From Pseudomonadota bacterium (GTDB taxonomy: Bacteria; Pseudomonadota; Alphaproteobacteria; Kiloniellales; JACOMY01): 64,000 bases of DNA. Made by a program: the position numbers and the translations under genes. The DNA lies in assembly GCA_029781795.1 (NCBI GenBank), contig JAKOWB010000130.1:29149-93148 (forward strand), written 5' to 3'. Each line of letters begins with the position of its first letter. Positions within the stretch are counted from its first letter, which is position 1. Positions 52,228-59,727 of this stretch are shown piece by piece. Under the pieces are notes generated by a model, which worked only from the letters and a program-made list of their open reading frames with translations, ran no database searches and was not told the DNA's origin.

Positions 52228-52350
52228 CCGTCCAGGCGAGCCGGCAGGCACAACTTGCGTGAAGCTGACTAAAGCCGTAGGATTTCAAGGCTTAACGGCA
52301 ACCGGACGGCGCGCTCTTGGCGGAGAGGCCGACCGGGATTGGGGGATGCC

Positions 52351-53031
52351 ATGATGAATCCGCGCATCGCGGGGACCCTTGCGGGCCTGGCTCTGTTCTG
52401 TCTGGCCACGTCCTTTCTGGGCGTGACGCCGCTTGGCGCGGCGGACACCAAGTATCCGGCCGCGCCGACCACGGCCACGCCGATCCCCTCGCCCAGCAAT
52501 CCCATCGAGCAGAACAACGCCGTCAGCTTCACCAAGCCCGGCGAGGTGCCCATGCCGCTGGACACGGTGAACACCCAGCGGCTGGCCGTGCCGATGGAGT
52601 ACCTGCGCGACGACGGCGTGCGCGACACGCTGGGCGGCATCACCGCCTACGAGCTGCCGGACGGGCTCTACTTCAAGGTGGTGGTCACCCGCTTCACGCC
52701 GGGCTTCAAGGGCTTCAACCTGATGGCGCACGGCAACTGCGATCCCTTCGCCCGCAACGGACGGATGGAACTGGGCGGCGCCGCCGGCGGGGTCTATGAC
52801 CCGGTCGGGTCGAAGAAGCACACCGGGCCCTTTGGCGACGGCTACCTCGGCTCGCTGCCGAAGACCGAGGCGAACCAGGAGGGCTGGATCTTCATGACCC
52901 TGGTGGCACCGCGCCTGAAGCTCGCCGACCTGCGCGGTCGCGCCCTGGTGCTGCGCGAATTCAACGACAACTACAAGTCCAGCCCGGTCGGCGGCGCCGG
53001 CGGCATCGCCGCCTGCGGCCTGGTGCGCTAG
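52351..53031 (+). CDS. secreted SodC-fold protein lacking metal ligands
   Basis: The 226-aa product has a signal peptide (cleavage near PLGA-ADT) and a Cu,Zn superoxide dismutase-like domain from about residue 95: 'GFKGFNLMAHGNC', 'AGGVYDP', 'KKHTGPFGDGYLGSLP', 'LVAPRLKLADLRGRALVLRE' and 'GGAGGIAACGLV' align with SodC. Of seven metal ligands only one remains (His157). Copper His pairs become Asn123 and Met125, the bridging His is Val148, zinc His and Asp are Tyr165 and Ser168, and the last copper His is Arg202. Disulfide Cys130/Cys222 are kept. Enzyme activity is therefore unlikely. ATG 52351 or 52354; GGGGGA lies just upstream. Confidence 0.8.
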   Translation: MMNPRIAGTLAGLALFCLATSFLGVTPLGAADTKYPAAPTTATPIPSPSNPIEQNNAVSFTKPGEVPMPLDTVNTQRLAVPMEYLRDDGVRDTLGGITAYELPDGLYFKVVVTRFTPGFKGFNLMAHGNCDPFARNGRMELGGAAGGVYDPVGSKKHTGPFGDGYLGSLPKTEANQEGWIFMTLVAPRLKLADLRGRALVLREFNDNYKSSPVGGAGGIAACGLVR

Positions 53032-53056
53032 GCACGACCGCTCCCACCTGCTTCGC

Positions 53057-53194
53057 GCTTGGTGGCCCATCCTTCGAGACGCGGCGCCAGGGCGCCGCTC
53101 CTCAGGATGAGGTCTATGCAAATCCAGACAAATCCTTGGACCTCAGCCTGAGGAGCCCGGCGAAGCAGGGCGTCTCGAAGGATGGGCCACAAGC
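53057..53194. repeat. long palindromic intergenic element
   Basis: Outer arms GTGGCCCATCCTTCGAGACG (53062-53081, extending to 53082) and its exact complement (53170-53190) enclose a second nearly perfect inverted pair around GCTCCTCAGGATGAGGTC and GACCTCAGCCTGAGGAGC. The element fills most of the 236-nt gap between the SodC-like gene and gloB. The CATCCTTCGAGACG core is a widely dispersed alphaproteobacterial repeat (family knowledge). The transcript could fold into one long hairpin. Confidence 0.75.
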
Positions 53195-53267
53195 ACCGAT
53201 GTCACAGCACCCCTGACCGGGACGCGGCTTTGCCCCGCCGCGCCGGCTTTGCTAGCCTCCGCGGCCC

Positions 53268-54047
53268 ATGACCACACCAACGCTCGACGTCGTCCAGATC
53301 CCGGTGCTCGAGGACAACTACGTCTACCTGGCGCACGACCGGGCCAGCGGCCAGACCGCGGTGATCGATCCCGCCGTGGCCGATCCGGTGCTGGCCGAGG
53401 CGGCACGCCGCGGCTGGCGCATCAGCCACATCCTCAACACCCACAACCACGGCGACCACGTCGGCGGCAACAAGGCGATCCAGGAGGCCACGGGCTGCCG
53501 AATCGTCGGCTTCGGCCCAGACGCCGAGCGCATTCCCGGCATCACCGACCGGGTGCAGGACGGCCAGCGCGTCAGCGTCGGCAGCGCCGTGGCCGAGGTG
53601 ATCTTCGTGCCGGGCCACACACGCGGGCATATCGCCTACTGGTTCGCCGCCGACAGGGCGCTGTTCTGCGGCGATACGCTCTTCGCGCTGGGTTGCGGCC
53701 GGCTGTTCGAAGGCACGCCGCAACAGATGTGGCCCTCGCTGCAGCGCCTCAGGTCCCTGCCCGACGAGGCGCGGGTCTATTGCGCGCACGAGTACACGGC
53801 CAGCAACCTGCGCTTCGCGCTGACCGTGGAACAGGACAACGCGGCGCTGCGCGAGCGCGGCGAGCGGGTCACCGCCCTGCGCGCCAGGCAGCAGCCCACC
53901 GTTCCCTCGCTGCTGGGCGAGGAGAAGGCCACCAATCCCTTCCTGCGCGCCGACCGCCCCAGCGTGGCGGCGGCCGTGGGCCTGCCGCCGGACGACCCGG
54001 TGGCGGTGTTCGCCGAAGTTCGCCGCCGAAAGGACGTCTTCCGATGA
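53268..54047 (+). CDS. gloB: hydroxyacylglutathione hydrolase (glyoxalase II)
   Basis: Hydrolyses S-lactoylglutathione in methylglyoxal detoxification. The 259-aa metallo-beta-lactamase fold has 'VDPAV'-like entry strand, the binuclear metal motif 'NTHNHGDHVGG' (THxHxDH, about 58-68), 'FVPGHTRGHIAYWF', 'LFCGDTLFALGCGRLFEGTP', 'VYCAHEYTASNLRFA' and 'RKDVFR' at the C-terminus, as in GloB. ATGA overlap with the following glutathione transferase gene. Confidence 0.95.
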   Translation: MTTPTLDVVQIPVLEDNYVYLAHDRASGQTAVIDPAVADPVLAEAARRGWRISHILNTHNHGDHVGGNKAIQEATGCRIVGFGPDAERIPGITDRVQDGQRVSVGSAVAEVIFVPGHTRGHIAYWFAADRALFCGDTLFALGCGRLFEGTPQQMWPSLQRLRSLPDEARVYCAHEYTASNLRFALTVEQDNAALRERGERVTALRARQQPTVPSLLGEEKATNPFLRADRPSVAAAVGLPPDDPVAVFAEVRRRKDVFR

Positions 54048-54655
54048 TGCAGCTCTACTACGCGGGCACCAGCCCCTTCGTGCGCAAGGTCACGGTGCTG
54101 GCGCTGGAGACCGGCCAGTCCGCCAAGCTGGAGCGCGTGGCGACCAACCCCTGGAGCGACGAGGATCCGCTGCCCGGGACCAACCCGGTCGGGCGCATCC
54201 CGGCGCTGCGCCTGGACGACGGCACGGTGCTCTCGGGCTCGCAGCTCATCTGCGAGTACCTCGACTCGCTGCACATCGGCACCAAGCTCTTCCCGCCGGC
54301 CGGGCCGGCGCGCTGGCAGGCGCTGAACCAGCAGTACCTGGCCGACGGCGCCATGGAAGCAGGCGTCGCCAGCGTGGTCGAGCGCCTGCGCCGTCCGGCG
54401 CAGTACGCCTGGCCCGACTGGGTGGCGCGGCAGAAGAAGAAGGTCGAGCGCACGCTCGACAGCTTCGAGGCCATGGCGAAGCAGGGGGAACTCTCCGGCC
54501 CCATCACCATCGGTACGCTGACCATCGCCATCGCCCTCGGCTATATCGACTTCCGCATGCCGGACCTGGAGTGGCGCAAGACGCGCCCGGCGCTGGCCGC
54601 CTGGGAGGCGGTGATGGCCGAGCGGCCCTCGCTGGCGCAGACCAAGCCGGCCTAG
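54044..54655 (+). CDS. glutathione S-transferase family protein
   Basis: Cytosolic GST of 203 aa. The N-terminal thioredoxin-like domain has 'LYYAGTSPFVRKVTVLALET', cis-Pro loop 'VGRIPAL' and glutathione-binding 'GSQLICEYLDSL'. The C-terminal helical domain ends 'YIDFRMPDLEWRKTRPALAA'. Translational coupling to gloB suggests a shared role in glutathione-dependent detoxification. ATG 54044 is fixed by the overlap with the gloB stop. Confidence 0.9.
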   Translation: MMQLYYAGTSPFVRKVTVLALETGQSAKLERVATNPWSDEDPLPGTNPVGRIPALRLDDGTVLSGSQLICEYLDSLHIGTKLFPPAGPARWQALNQQYLADGAMEAGVASVVERLRRPAQYAWPDWVARQKKKVERTLDSFEAMAKQGELSGPITIGTLTIAIALGYIDFRMPDLEWRKTRPALAAWEAVMAERPSLAQTKPA

Positions 54656-54668
54656 TCGCCGAAGTCCG

Positions 54669-55088
54669 GTGGACGCCACCGCCGCCGCGCTGATCCGCCG
54701 CCTCGGCCTGCTGCCGCACCCGGAGGGCGGGCACTACCGCGAGACGCTGCGCGTGCCCGCCGCCGATGGCGGGCGCAGCCCGCTGACGCTGATCTATTTC
54801 CTGCTGCAGGCCGGCGAGGTCTCGCACTGGCACCGCGTCGACGCGACCGAGGTCTGGCACTGGTACGCCGGCGCGCCGCTGGCGCTCTCCATCGCCGCGC
54901 CGGCCGATCCCGTGACGCACCTGCTGGGCGGCGACCTCGCCGCCGGGCACGAGCCGCAGCGCGTGGTGCCCAAGGACGCCTGGCAGAGCGCGCGCAGCCT
55001 CGGCGACTGGACGCTCTGCGGCTGCAGCGTGGCGCCGGGCTTCGACTTCGCCGGCTTCGAGCTGGCGCCGCCGGGCTGGCGGCCCTAG
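54669..55088 (+). CDS. cupin_5 (DUF985) family protein
   Basis: Small beta-barrel protein of 139 aa. 'LGLLPHPEGGHYRETLRV', 'TLIYFLLQAGEVSHWHRVDA', 'EVWHWYAGAPLALSIA' and 'LVAPGFDFAGFELA'-like ending (here 'SVAPGFDFAGFELAPPGWRP') are the family signature; the two His in SHWH and later Glu may bind a metal. Function in the family is not settled. GTG 54669 is the only upstream start. Its TAG lies within the terminal CTAG of the composite repeat at 55085-55190. Confidence 0.85.
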   Translation: MDATAAALIRRLGLLPHPEGGHYRETLRVPAADGGRSPLTLIYFLLQAGEVSHWHRVDATEVWHWYAGAPLALSIAAPADPVTHLLGGDLAAGHEPQRVVPKDAWQSARSLGDWTLCGCSVAPGFDFAGFELAPPGWRP

Positions 55089-55190
55089 AGCGGTTTCGCT
55101 TCTGATCGAATCGAACCGCTCTAGCTACCTATTGATTTCACGCATTTTCTTGAGGCGAACCGGCGTCCACTCCGCTCGAAGATGCGCTAG
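55085..55190. repeat. composite repeat filling a convergent gap, CTAG at both ends
   Basis: Left part: perfect 11-bp inverted repeat CTAGAGCGGTT (55085-55095) / AACCGCTCTAG (55114-55124). Right part (55159-55190): a copy, in reverse, of the repeat at 15908. The terminal CTAGs supply the stop codons of the cupin gene (55086-55088) and of the convergent exporter gene (55187-55189), so no other intergenic DNA exists. It may work as a bidirectional terminator. Confidence 0.7.
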
Positions 55191-56098
55191 GCCGCGCCCG
55201 CGGCCGCCGCCACGCCGCGGCGGAAGAGCATGTCGCGCGAGGCCAGCAGCGCGCCGCCGACGATCAGCAGGCAGGCGATGGCCAGGACCCAGAGCTTGCT
55301 GTTCTCGGCATGGCCGGTGGCCAGCAGCAGCAGCGTGGAGAGCAGCGGGGCGGCATAGGACAGCGCGCCCAGCACCGGCAGGCTGCCGCGCTTGGTGCCG
55401 AAGTCCCAGACGAAGAAAGCCAGGCCCACCGGGCCGACGCCCAGCGCGACGATGGCGAGCCATTGCGTACCCTCTGGCACCACGGTCTTCTCGAACACCA
55501 GATGGCAGAAATAGCCGAGGACCGCGACCACGGCGCAGAAGCCGCCGACCACCTCGCTCGGCACCTTGGCGTGCTGGCGGTTGCTGACGCTGTAGAGCGA
55601 CCAGATCAGCGCGCAGCCCAGCGCCAGCAGATAGCCGACCCAGAACTGCGCCTTGAAGGCCAGCTCGCCGCCGCTGATCAGCAGCGCCGCGCCGAGGAAG
55701 CCGGCCGCCGCGCCGACCAGGTGGTACCAGCGCAGCGCGCCGCCCGGCAGGAAGGCGGAGAAGAGCACGATCAGCAGCGGCCAGAGGAAGCAGAGCAACT
55801 GCGCCTCCACCGCCGGCGCCTGGTCGAGCGCGTAGAAATAGAGCACGTGGTAGAGGAAGAGCGCTGCCACGCCACGCGCCCAGACCGGCCAGGGCTGGCG
55901 CAGCAGGTCGAGCCCGCGGAGCCCGCGGCGCAGGATCACCACCAGATAGGCGACGGTGGCGACCGAGAAGGTCATGGCCAGGAGCTGGAAGCGCGGCAGG
56001 CCATTGGCCAGCACAGTGAGGTAGGCCAGCGTCGACCAGAGCAGGACGGCGATGCCGCCGATCAGGGTGGCGACGGTGGTGGCACGGTCGTGGCGCAT
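55187..56098 (-). CDS. EamA/DMT-family exporter (YddG-like)
   Basis: Ten-helix inner-membrane transporter of the drug/metabolite family, 303 aa. 'GIAVLLWSTLAYLTVLANGL', 'LYFYALDQAPAVEAQLLCFL', 'WPLLIVLFSAFLPGG' and 'YSVSNRQHAKVPSEVVGGF' resemble the aromatic amino acid exporter YddG. Substrate is inferred only. ATG 56098 begins the first helix region with GGAAA upstream; longer starts add no sensible sequence. The final codon lies at the edge of a repeat element. Confidence 0.82.
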   Translation of the reverse strand: MRHDRATTVATLIGGIAVLLWSTLAYLTVLANGLPRFQLLAMTFSVATVAYLVVILRRGLRGLDLLRQPWPVWARGVAALFLYHVLYFYALDQAPAVEAQLLCFLWPLLIVLFSAFLPGGALRWYHLVGAAAGFLGAALLISGGELAFKAQFWVGYLLALGCALIWSLYSVSNRQHAKVPSEVVGGFCAVVAVLGYFCHLVFEKTVVPEGTQWLAIVALGVGPVGLAFFVWDFGTKRGSLPVLGALSYAAPLLSTLLLLATGHAENSKLWVLAIACLLIVGGALLASRDMLFRRGVAAAAGAA

Positions 56099-56232
56099 CG
56101 GGTTTCCAAGCCTCTCGGACGAACGGCGCGTCCCGTAGCACGCGCCCCTCACGCCTGTCATCCGGCCCGCAACCCGATCATCGCGGCCGGCGTCAGCGTG
56201 GCACGCGATCGCGTGTCACGCCAGCGGAAGAC

Positions 56233-56637
56233 TCAGTCGGGCACCTTCATGAAGACCTCGTCCACCGGGACCTGGTAGCCGGTGGCGAGGCGGTTGGTTT
56301 CGTTCGCCATGCCGACGATGGCCATGACCTCGCCGAGCTGGGCCTCGCTCATGCCCTTGGCGCGGGCCGCGGCGGTGTGCGAGCGCACGCAGTATTCGCA
56401 GCCGTTGGTCGCCGAGACGGCGATGTAGAGCAGCTCCTTCACCAGCGGGTCGAGGGCGCCCGGCGCCATGACCTGCTTCACGCTCTCCCAGGTGCGCTTC
56501 AGGGTCGGCGGATGGTGCGCCAGCGCGCGCCAGAAGTTGTTGATGAAGTCGGTCTTGCGGGTGGCGCGGATGTCGTCGAAGACGGCGCGTACCTCGGGCC
56601 CGGCGTCGGCATCGCCGACCAGGCGGACTGTGGACAT
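56233..56637 (-). CDS. carboxymuconolactone decarboxylase/AhpD-like protein
   Basis: Small helical protein of 134 aa with an AhpD-type redox site C80-E-Y-C83 and H87 in 'TNGCEYCVRSHTAAARAKGM', and 'KTDFINNFWRALAHHPPTLK' upstream. Such proteins act as alkylhydroperoxidase partners or peroxide-protection factors; true decarboxylases lack the CxxC. ATG 56637 matches the family N-terminus. It lies downstream of phaB, separated by a 146-nt hairpin-rich element. Confidence 0.9.
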   Translation of the reverse strand: MSTVRLVGDADAGPEVRAVFDDIRATRKTDFINNFWRALAHHPPTLKRTWESVKQVMAPGALDPLVKELLYIAVSATNGCEYCVRSHTAAARAKGMSEAQLGEVMAIVGMANETNRLATGYQVPVDEVFMKVPD

Positions 56638-56650
56638 GGAGACGTTCCTT

Positions 56651-56776
56651 CCCCCTCTCCCCCTTGAGGGAGAGGGTCGGGGTGAGGGGGGTCGGTCGGT
56701 CCAGACGGTGAGAGCCGTACCGACCCCCCTCACCCGGCTCGCTGCGCTCGCCACCTTCTCCCACGTAGGGGAGAGG
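56651..56776. repeat. hairpin-rich palindromic element between phaB and the CMD gene
   Basis: Three stems: CCCTCTCCC/GGGAGAGGG (56653-56676), GGGTGAGGGGGGTCGGT/ACCGACCCCCCTCACCC (56680-56696 with 56719-56735) and TCTCCC/GGGAGA (56757-56774). Elements of this composition are common dispersed palindromes in proteobacteria. Could attenuate transcription from phaB into the downstream gene. Confidence 0.65.
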
Positions 56777-56783
56777 GTCACGC

Positions 56784-57506
56784 TCAATACATGTGCTGGC
56801 CGCCGTTGATCGACAGCGTCGAGCCGGTGATGAAGCCGGCCTCGTCGGCCACCAGGAAGACCACGCCGCGGGCGATCTCCTCGGCCTTGCCGAGGCGCTT
56901 CACCGGGATCTTGGCGACGATCTTCTCCAGCACGTCGGCCGGCACGGCGCGCACCATGTCGGTGTCGATGTAGCCGGGCGCGATGGCGTTGACGGTGATG
57001 CCGACGCCGGCGCCTTCCTGCGCCAGCGCCTTGGTAAAGCCGTGGATGCCCGACTTGGCGGCGGCGTAGTTGACCTGGCCGTACTGGCCGGCCTGGCCGT
57101 TGATCGAGCCGATGTTGACGATGCGGCCGAACTTGCGTTCGCGCATCGAGTCGATCACCGCACGGCAGAGGTTGAAGCAGGAGCCGAGGTTGGTGTCGAT
57201 CACCGCCTGCCAGGCTTCCCTGGTCATGCGGTGCAGCGTGCCGTCGCGGGTGATGCCGGCGTTGTTGACCACCACGTCGACCGGGCCGTGCTCCTTGGCG
57301 ATGGCGCCGACCGCCGCCTTCACCGCCTCGAAGTCGGAGACGTCGAACTTCACCGCCGGAATGCCGGTGCGCGCCGTGAAGGCCTTGGCGGCCTCGTCGT
57401 TGCCGCCGTAGTTCGCCACCACCTTGTAGCCGGCGGCCTTCAGCGCCAGCGAGATCGCCTCGCCGATGCCGCGCGTGCCGCCCGTCACCAATGCCACTCG
57501 TGCCAT
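56784..57506 (-). CDS. phaB: acetoacetyl-CoA reductase
   Basis: NADPH-dependent reduction of acetoacetyl-CoA to (R)-3-hydroxybutyryl-CoA for polyhydroxyalkanoate synthesis. The 240-aa short-chain dehydrogenase has 'ALVTGGTRGIGEAI', Ser134, Tyr147 and Lys151 ('INGQAGQYGQVNYAAAKSGI') and the PhaB-type ending 'STLSINGGQHMY', which separates it from FabG. Length equals typical PhaB. phaA and phaC are not adjacent. A 138-nt gap before its start separates it from the D,D-peptidase gene. Confidence 0.93.
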   Translation of the reverse strand: MARVALVTGGTRGIGEAISLALKAAGYKVVANYGGNDEAAKAFTARTGIPAVKFDVSDFEAVKAAVGAIAKEHGPVDVVVNNAGITRDGTLHRMTREAWQAVIDTNLGSCFNLCRAVIDSMRERKFGRIVNIGSINGQAGQYGQVNYAAAKSGIHGFTKALAQEGAGVGITVNAIAPGYIDTDMVRAVPADVLEKIVAKIPVKRLGKAEEIARGVVFLVADEAGFITGSTLSINGGQHMY

Positions 57507-57644
57507 CGCCAGCCCTCCCTGTTCGCTCCGCCTGCGCCACCTTGGCCGGGCGCGGTACGGTTGAAGCCTATAACAGCAAAGCTTGGGAACGACGCCAAGC
57601 GCCGCAGCGGGCCAAATCGGAATTCAAGCGTATCGGACCGGCGC

Positions 57645-59171
57645 TCAGTATCCCGTGACCCAGCGGGTCACCAGGGTCTTCTCCAGCGCCTTGGCACGCT
57701 TCATCCAGGCGCGCGCGCCCGGCACCTCGACCAGCTCGTCGACATTGATCGACTGGTCGTAGGCGTTGCGCAGCGCCTCGTCGCCGATGAAGAGGGCGAA
57801 GCCCAGGCGCCGCCCGCCGTCGGTCAGCATGTATCCGGCCAGGGCGCGGGAGAAGTGGATCGTGCCGCTCTTGGCCCGCACCACCAGGTCGGTGGCCTCG
57901 TCGTCGCGGCCTTCCATCAGCTCGCCGGTCCACTTCACCGGCGCCAGCAGGGCATAGAGGTCGATGCCCTGGGCGGTCAGGCCCTGGGCGTAGCTCAGGA
58001 TCGCCATCATCTGGCGCGGCGTCATGCGCGACTCGCTGCTGAGGCCGGAGTGGTTGGCAGCGACGAAGCCGGTCCAGTCGACCCCCGGCATCTCGGCCTT
58101 CAGCCAGTCGGTGACCCGCGCGCCCGAGGCGGCGAGGTCGGCCGGCGCGAGGCCCAGCGCCTCGCTGGTCGAGAGGCCCACCAGCTCGGCCGCCAGGTTG
58201 TTGGAATAGCGCAGGATGAGCTGCGCCGCGCGGTCCAGCGCCACCGACTTGTGCGCCTGCAGCAGCTCGCCGTTCGTCGGCGCGGTGGCCTCCTTCGGAT
58301 CACCCAGCAGCAGGCCCTGGTCGGCGGCCAGGCGCTTGAAGATCATGGCGGCGTTCAGCGCCGGATGCTTCACCGGCAGCCGCGCCTCGCCCTCCTTCGG
58401 CAGGTCGGGCGACAGCAGCCACTGCTCCGTGCCGCTCTTGCGGTCGAAGAGATAGGGGATCTTCTTCGAGATGGCTTCGGGCAGCGGCTCGAAGGTGATG
58501 GCCTCGGCCGCGACGTCCAGCGTGTCGGACTTGGAGAGCGCGGTGCCGGTCAGGATGCCGGTCTCCGGCGCGCGGTACCAGGTCAGCTCGACGATGTTGA
58601 AGTTCACCGTCAGCGCCGAGATGCCGGGATTGTAGGGCACCGCCACCGGCTGGTTCGGGTTGATCTCGGCCAGGCGCGGCAGGCCGCCGTCGTCGAAGTA
58701 GAACTGGCCCTCGACCTCGGTCAGGCCCTGGTCCTTCAACGCCAGCACGAAGTTCAGCACGTCGTCGGTGGTGAGGAAGGGATCGCCGCCGCCCTTGAGG
58801 TAGAGGTCGCCCTTCAGCACACCGGCCTTGGGCTTGCGGCTGGCGATGATCTGGGTCTCGAAGCGGTGCTCCGGCCCCAGCACCGAGAGACCGGCCAGCA
58901 TGGTCGGCACCTTCTCCACCGAGGCCGGGATGAAGCTGCGGTCGGCGTTCTGGCTGGCGACGACGGTGCCCTTCACCGGATCGAAGACGATGAAGCCCAC
59001 CTGGTCCGGCGTGAAGCCGGCCTCGGCGATGATATCGGCCTCGCAGGGACAGGCCAGCGGCGCGAAGTCGGGCGTCAGCAGCGGCTGCGGCGCGCCGGCC
59101 GTCGTATCGGCCGCGACGGGCAGCGCCGCGAGCAGCAGCGCCGCCGCCAGGATTGCCCGGAACGTCCCCAT
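57645..59171 (-). CDS. dacB: D-alanyl-D-alanine carboxypeptidase/endopeptidase (PBP4, peptidase S13)
   Basis: Periplasmic D,D-peptidase trimming or cleaving peptidoglycan crosslinks. The 508-aa protein has a signal peptide (MGTFRAILAAALLLAALPVA-AD) and the three penicillin-binding motifs: S-x-x-K as 'IPASVEKVPTMLAG' (about 107-110), S-x-N as 'RYSNNLAAELVG', and KSGT in 'LVVRAKSGTIHFSRALAGYM'. The insert between the first two motifs is typical of S13. ATG 59171 starts the signal peptide; GGGGA lies very near it. Monocistronic by context. Confidence 0.92.
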   Translation of the reverse strand: MGTFRAILAAALLLAALPVAADTTAGAPQPLLTPDFAPLACPCEADIIAEAGFTPDQVGFIVFDPVKGTVVASQNADRSFIPASVEKVPTMLAGLSVLGPEHRFETQIIASRKPKAGVLKGDLYLKGGGDPFLTTDDVLNFVLALKDQGLTEVEGQFYFDDGGLPRLAEINPNQPVAVPYNPGISALTVNFNIVELTWYRAPETGILTGTALSKSDTLDVAAEAITFEPLPEAISKKIPYLFDRKSGTEQWLLSPDLPKEGEARLPVKHPALNAAMIFKRLAADQGLLLGDPKEATAPTNGELLQAHKSVALDRAAQLILRYSNNLAAELVGLSTSEALGLAPADLAASGARVTDWLKAEMPGVDWTGFVAANHSGLSSESRMTPRQMMAILSYAQGLTAQGIDLYALLAPVKWTGELMEGRDDEATDLVVRAKSGTIHFSRALAGYMLTDGGRRLGFALFIGDEALRNAYDQSINVDELVEVPGARAWMKRAKALEKTLVTRWVTGY

Positions 59172-59301
59172 AATCCCCGGACCCAAGTGACTGGAATCGC
59201 AAGCGGAATACTGCGCCTGTTGCGCTGCGAAGGAAAGGCCGGCCGGGATCAAAATGGAAGGGGCGCGGTTGCGGGGCGCGGCGGCACGGGGCCGCCCACG
59301 C

Positions 59302-59727
59302 CTATTCCCCCAGGATGATGTTCCAGCAGAAGCTGGCGTCCAGGTCGTGCAACAACGCGATCTCCCGCCGGCTCAGTTCGCTGCCGAGCTGCGGGCCCCG
59401 CGTCATCAGGGCCCGGATCGTCAGGTCTGTCATCCCGGCGGCGCGCAATGCCGGCCGCTTGCCGAGCAGGTAGAGCAGCAGCCCTTCAAGGGGGCTTCTG
59501 ATCGCATGAAACGTCATGAGGCCGATGGCCGGCGGGGGGAACGGCGTGCTTCTTTCCAGGGCGCGACGACGGCGGGCCTCATTGCCAGCTTCGGCTGCAC
59601 GGTCACGCCGCAAACGATCCAGGATTGCTTCTACCCGGTCCCGGTCGAGCGCAGGACCTTCGATCCAGAGTGAGTAGGCGTCGCGATAGGCGGAATTGTC
59701 CACGAGCTCGTCGGCCGGATCGCCCAT
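59302..59727 (-). CDS. uncharacterised protein downstream of mutL
   Basis: Unrecognised 141-aa soluble protein starting '[20 protein letters not shown]'. It is charged and helical, with an Arg-rich stretch 'DRDRVEAILDRLRRDRAAEA' and a hydrophobic segment 'LEGLLLYLLGKRPALRAAGM'. ATG 59727 overlaps the mutL stop (TGATG), and a GTG one codon earlier is also possible, so it is co-translated with mutL. The opposite-strand frame covering the same DNA is low complexity and not credible. No evidence of a repair role beyond position. Confidence 0.6.
   Translation of the reverse strand: MGDPADELVDNSAYRDAYSLWIEGPALDRDRVEAILDRLRRDRAAEAGNEARRRRALERSTPFPPPAIGLMTFHAIRSPLEGLLLYLLGKRPALRAAGMTDLTIRALMTRGPQLGSELSRREIALLHDLDASFCWNIILGE

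Noticed and set aside
59254..59673. Plus-strand 139-codon frame
   Set aside because: Repetitive Arg/Gln/Pro-rich translation opposite a better minus-strand frame coupled to mutL.
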